Position numbers and translations under genes: made by a program
Shown here: positions 5,755-7,940 of the stretch, in pieces
Layout: the number at the start of each line of letters is the position of its first letter
Position numbering within the stretch: position 1 is the stretch's first letter
From: Desulfurococcales archaeon
Lineage (GTDB): Archaea; Thermoproteota; Thermoprotei_A; Sulfolobales; NBVN01
DNA: 7,940 nucleotides
Assembly (NCBI GenBank): GCA_021160415.1
Contig: JAGHCP010000004.1
Coordinates: 1 to 7,940, forward strand
Direction of reading: 5' to 3'
The notes under the pieces: generated by a model
Seen by the model: the letters and a program-made list of their open reading frames with translations, nothing else
What the model was told of the DNA's origin: nothing
Database searches by the model: none

Positions 5755-7067
5755 AGGCATTTACGTGTTAAGAGGAGCACTATCACTGACATATACAAAA
5801 ACGTTGTGAGGGTGAGGGAGTAAGCTACATAGAATCGAGGTTCGAAGACGTGTAGAGTGATAGACTCCATTAAGGAGACCACGAATGTGTTTGGGTGTTG
5901 AATATGTACGTGGAACCACCAAGCGATGGGGTAAATGAAGACCCAAATCGCAGGTATGATTATGGAGGAATAAATAATCAATACCTCCTCCTTCAAGGTC
6001 AAACTCCTGCTCAGGTAAAGGGCAACAACCGCTAACGCTGTGAGGGTCACGAAGTACTGGTAATTGACTCTCCAATAAGTGGCCAAGAAAGCAGCATATG
6101 ATGCGTACATCGCCTTCACCGGGTCCCACCCCTTAAGTAGTCTGAAAATTATCCACACCTGCAACGATATGTATGGAACAAACCAATACTGCAGGAGGTA
6201 GGTGAAATCCTCTCGAGTGATTTCGTGGAGGTACGTCGCTAAAGCTGAAACCCCGTTAAAGCTGTAGGGGATGGGATAGGTGTAGCTGGGTTTAGCTGTA
6301 GCCCAAAAAGCTGTTAACGCATTCCACAGGGACGCAGGACACATCAGAGCAATTGGGAAGTAAACTAACAGAACAGCTGAAGCGAACCCCAGCATAAAGT
6401 GAATCATCTTTCTTCCCCTTAAGGAGTTAATTAACTCTGGAATCACTGCTGGAGCCGCGACTTGCTTGGTCAGTACGGAGATGGCTGAGAGAAAACCGGA
6501 CGCCTTCCCCTTCTCTGTGAGGAAGAAGTACAGCGACGCCGTCAAAAATAAAGCCACTACCTGGTCGAACATCCCGTAGATTGCTGACTCGTAAATCGAG
6601 ACAGGGCTGAATAGGTAGATAGCCGATGCAACAGCAGCTGCTTTCCACCCTTTTCTAGCCTTAACGATGTAGTAGATTAGGAGGCCGAGTAGGAGATCAC
6701 CGAGTATTAGAACGGACTTAACGGCACATACCCACTCAACAGGTACGTAAACGTAGTAGTGACTACCTACGTAGAAGGCCTTAACCTCAGCCTTAACTAA
6801 GGGCTTCAAAGCTGCGAGAACGTAGATCCACACAGGCCCGTACGGGTATGGCCAGTTATAGGGCCACCCCTCGAGCCTGTATTGAGCGCCTGATGCGTAA
6901 AGGTAGAAACACGCACCATGCCTGAGGAACGTGTTGGCAAACCCCTCGAACTGTGGGATATCCGAGCCTGAGGAGTAAGGGGCGACCACTAATCTGACCG
7001 CAGCAGCAACGATTACGAGCACTGCCAGGAGATGGTACTCTTTCCTTATCCTCATCGGGTGCACCAC
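5748..7067 (-). CDS. Multi-spanning GT-C-type glycosyltransferase (polyprenyl-phosphate-sugar dependent, predicted)
   Basis: A 439-residue integral membrane protein with about eleven or twelve hydrophobic segments (first at 12-30, last at 412-434). The first outer loop, SGSDIPQFEGFANTF (33-47), places an Asp (D36) where GT-C enzymes keep a catalytic acidic residue. SPVSIYESAIYGMFDQV (154-170) resembles the conserved NP...GxxD segment of ALG6/DUF2029-like mannosyl- and glucosyltransferases, and SVLTKQVAAPAVIP (197-210) resembles their following Lys-containing helix. Such enzymes add sugars from lipid-phosphate donors to glycolipids or glycoproteins on the outer membrane face. The first start is GTG at 7067, almost leaderless relative to the TATA box at 7093-7100; an ATG at 7055 preceded by GGTG would remove four residues and is equally plausible. 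Donor and acceptor are unknown, and no other glycosylation gene is visible nearby. The superfamily call is good, the subfamily tentative. Confidence 0.8.
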   Translation of the reverse strand: MVHPMRIRKEYHLLAVLVIVAAAVRLVVAPYSSGSDIPQFEGFANTFLRHGACFYLYASGAQYRLEGWPYNWPYPYGPVWIYVLAALKPLVKAEVKAFYVGSHYYVYVPVEWVCAVKSVLILGDLLLGLLIYYIVKARKGWKAAAVASAIYLFSPVSIYESAIYGMFDQVVALFLTASLYFFLTEKGKASGFLSAISVLTKQVAAPAVIPELINSLRGRKMIHFMLGFASAVLLVYFPIALMCPASLWNALTAFWATAKPSYTYPIPYSFNGVSALATYLHEITREDFTYLLQYWFVPYISLQVWIIFRLLKGWDPVKAMYASYAAFLATYWRVNYQYFVTLTALAVVALYLSRSLTLKEEVLIIYSSIIIPAIWVFIYPIAWWFHVHIQHPNTFVVSLMESITLHVFEPRFYVAYSLTLTTFLYMSVIVLLLTRKCLK

Positions 7068-7076
7068 TTAGCTCTA

Positions 7077-7088
7077 TTCACGTGATGA
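7077..7088. promoter_or_regulatory. Palindrome-containing motif similar to the 2629-2640 operator core
   Basis: TTCACGTGATGA differs at one of twelve positions from TTCACGTGGTGA at 2629-2640 and contains the perfect palindrome TCACGTGA (7078-7085). It lies between the TATA box and the expected transcript start of the glycosyltransferase gene, a position where a bound protein would block transcription. A regulatory role is inference from position and similarity. Confidence 0.3.
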
Positions 7089-7092
7089 TCTG

Positions 7093-7100
7093 TTTAAAAA
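7093..7100. promoter_or_regulatory. AT-rich TATA box usable by both divergent genes
   Basis: The plus strand reads TTTAAAAA and the minus strand TTTTTAAA. For the minus-strand glycosyltransferase it predicts a start near 7070, next to the GTG at 7067. For the plus-strand methyltransferase it predicts a start near 7123 and a leader of about 24 bases. A second stretch, GTTAAAAGA at 7101-7109, could serve the plus strand instead. Confidence 0.45.
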
Positions 7101-7138
7101 GTTAAAAGATGCGCGTAACCCCACATACACAGGTGCTT

Positions 7139-7143
7139 GGTGA
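7139..7143 (+). promoter_or_regulatory. Shine-Dalgarno site for the NOP2/Sun methyltransferase
   Basis: GGTGA precedes the GTG at 7147 by three bases and the adjacent in-frame TTG at 7150 by six. The longer spacing slightly favours TTG as start; the in-frame TAA at 7144-7146 rules out anything further upstream. Confidence 0.55.
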
Positions 7144-7146
7144 TAA

Positions 7147-7940
7147 GTGTTGAGGAAAGAGAAAGCGTTGCTTACCTGGCGCGACGTGCTAGTCCTGATA
7201 ATCGCTGTTAAGGCTGCTGAGGAAGTTAAGCCCTCGCAGCAGGCTAAGAGGGATGTGTTTCAGAAATACGGGTATTCAGGCACGAAAAAAGATCCCCTCC
7301 TAACCTCCATTTTCTACCGCGTTATGAAAAGACTGGGGGTTCTTGACAAGGTTTTGATGGAAGCGACAGGCGTTAGAAACGTCTTACTCCTTGACTCGCA
7401 TCTTCGGGCGGCCTTAAGAGTGTTCACAGAGTTAGAGGTCTTCAGCAGGAGGTGGGTTGGTTTTGACGACCCCTACCAAGTGCGTAGAAGGGTCTCCTCA
7501 ATGCTGTCACGCAGAAGTCACCCCTACGTAGGTATGTGGTTCTTCGATATTTCATGGACCTTGAGGAAATTCAGGCCTAAGCCCAGGAGTAGGGAGGAGG
7601 AGCTTGAGCTGAAGTACTTGCTCCCAGCGTGGTATATAGGGAGAATAATTAGCTTGGTTGGTGAGGCGGAGGCGGCTAAGTACTTCGAGGCACTTAACCG
7701 GAAGCCCAAGATAAGCATACGGGTCACGTACAAAGGGAGAGTTGAAGAGGTTGTTCGAGAATTAACGGATTCAGGTGTGGGGGGTATAGAGATCTCGAAG
7801 GTTTTGCCTGCCGTTATCCGGTTTGACGGGCCATTCAATTTCGACGCATCCGACTCGTTCAAGACAGGTAAGTTCATCATTCAGGAGGAAAGCGCTGCAC
7901 TCGCCCCCCACATCCTGAGGCCGGAGCCCGGGGATTTCGC
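7147..7940 (+). CDS. NOP2/Sun (RsmB-like) RNA cytosine-C5 methyltransferase, N-terminal part (3' end outside window)
   Basis: The frame opens after TAA at 7144-7146 and stays open to the window edge, giving 264 residues. Residues 12-100 look like a helical NusB-like domain (KYGYSGTKKDPLLTSIFYRVMKRL, then a second helical half). Residues 157-193, KYLLPAWYIGRIISLVGEAEAAKYFEALNRKPKISIRV, match the family segment that ends in the strand usually written LRVN. Residues 242-264, KFIIQEESAALAPHILRPEPGDF, are the hallmark stretch just before the SAM-binding loop. Family members methylate cytosine at C5 in rRNA or tRNA using S-adenosylmethionine; the SAM site and catalytic cysteines lie past the window, so activity cannot be judged. 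The start is GTG at 7147 or TTG at 7150. The gene is divergent from the glycosyltransferase. Family confident, RNA target unknown. Confidence 0.88.
   Translation, partial: MLRKEKALLTWRDVLVLIIAVKAAEEVKPSQQAKRDVFQKYGYSGTKKDPLLTSIFYRVMKRLGVLDKVLMEATGVRNVLLLDSHLRAALRVFTELEVFSRRWVGFDDPYQVRRRVSSMLSRRSHPYVGMWFFDISWTLRKFRPKPRSREEELELKYLLPAWYIGRIISLVGEAEAAKYFEALNRKPKISIRVTYKGRVEEVVRELTDSGVGGIEISKVLPAVIRFDGPFNFDASDSFKTGKFIIQEESAALAPHILRPEPGDF

Noticed and set aside
5761..6129. 122-codon minus-strand frame within the glycosyltransferase gene, and the 73-codon frame at 6427-6648
   Set aside because: Both are frame shadows on the same strand as a continuous membrane-protein frame; they are rich in Cys, His and Arg with no coherent structure.
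7082..7145. GTGATGA resembling a C box, possible C/D box guide RNA
   Set aside because: No convincing CTGA D or D' box and no good C' box follow at the right distance; the bases are better explained as promoter and leader.
7524..7880. 118-codon minus-strand frame near the right edge
   Set aside because: It is antisense to the NOP2/Sun methyltransferase, which carries family hallmarks to the window edge; the Ser-rich low-complexity product looks non-coding.
1..7940. CRISPR, insertion sequence, toxin-antitoxin or other defence cassette
   Set aside because: No direct repeat series, terminal inverted repeats, transposase motif or paired toxin-like small genes were found; the small coupled gene at 3902-4225 has no toxin or antitoxin features.

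Overview
The window looks like a piece of a hyperthermophilic crenarchaeal (Thermoproteota, probably Desulfurococcales-like) chromosome. The evidence is indirect: tightly packed genes with very short gaps, TATA boxes of the TTTAAA type placed about 26 nt ahead of likely leaderless starts, GGTGA ribosome binding sites, GTG starts, and heavy AGG/ATA codon use. The families present (KaiC/RecA-like ATPase, class III aminotransferase, DUF72, NOP2/Sun methylase, GT-C glycosyltransferase) fit as well. No species can be named from this sequence alone. I see no mobile element, CRISPR array, rRNA or tRNA, and no gene-free stretch longer than about 100 bases.

Layout. The left edge cuts into a plus-strand metallo-beta-lactamase-fold hydrolase of the RNase Z type (1-522). 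Its 3' end overlaps, tail to tail, a minus-strand gene for a small membrane-anchored surface protein (515-1174). Upstream of that, on the same strand, is a PLP-dependent class III aminotransferase (1224-2570, or 2591 if the longer start is used). A compact divergent promoter region of about 120 bases separates it from a plus-strand pair: a GbsR/MarR-type winged-helix regulator and a DUF72 protein (2691-3905). An imperfect inverted repeat lies midway between the two TATA boxes and is a good operator candidate.

The DUF72 gene again overlaps tail to tail with a minus-strand pair: a two-domain KaiC-like ATPase with an intact first and a degenerate second nucleotide site (4225-5664), and a small helical protein of unknown function (3902-4225) whose GTG start shares a base with the ATPase stop. 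Upstream, also on the minus strand, is a multi-membrane-span GT-C-type glycosyltransferase (5748-7067). A second divergent promoter region leads to a plus-strand NOP2/Sun-family RNA cytosine methyltransferase that starts near 7147 and runs off the right edge.

Most genes look like individually transcribed housekeeping or accessory genes, not one pathway. The two points most worth following are the ATPase with its co-translated small partner, and the regulator with its palindromic site facing the aminotransferase.
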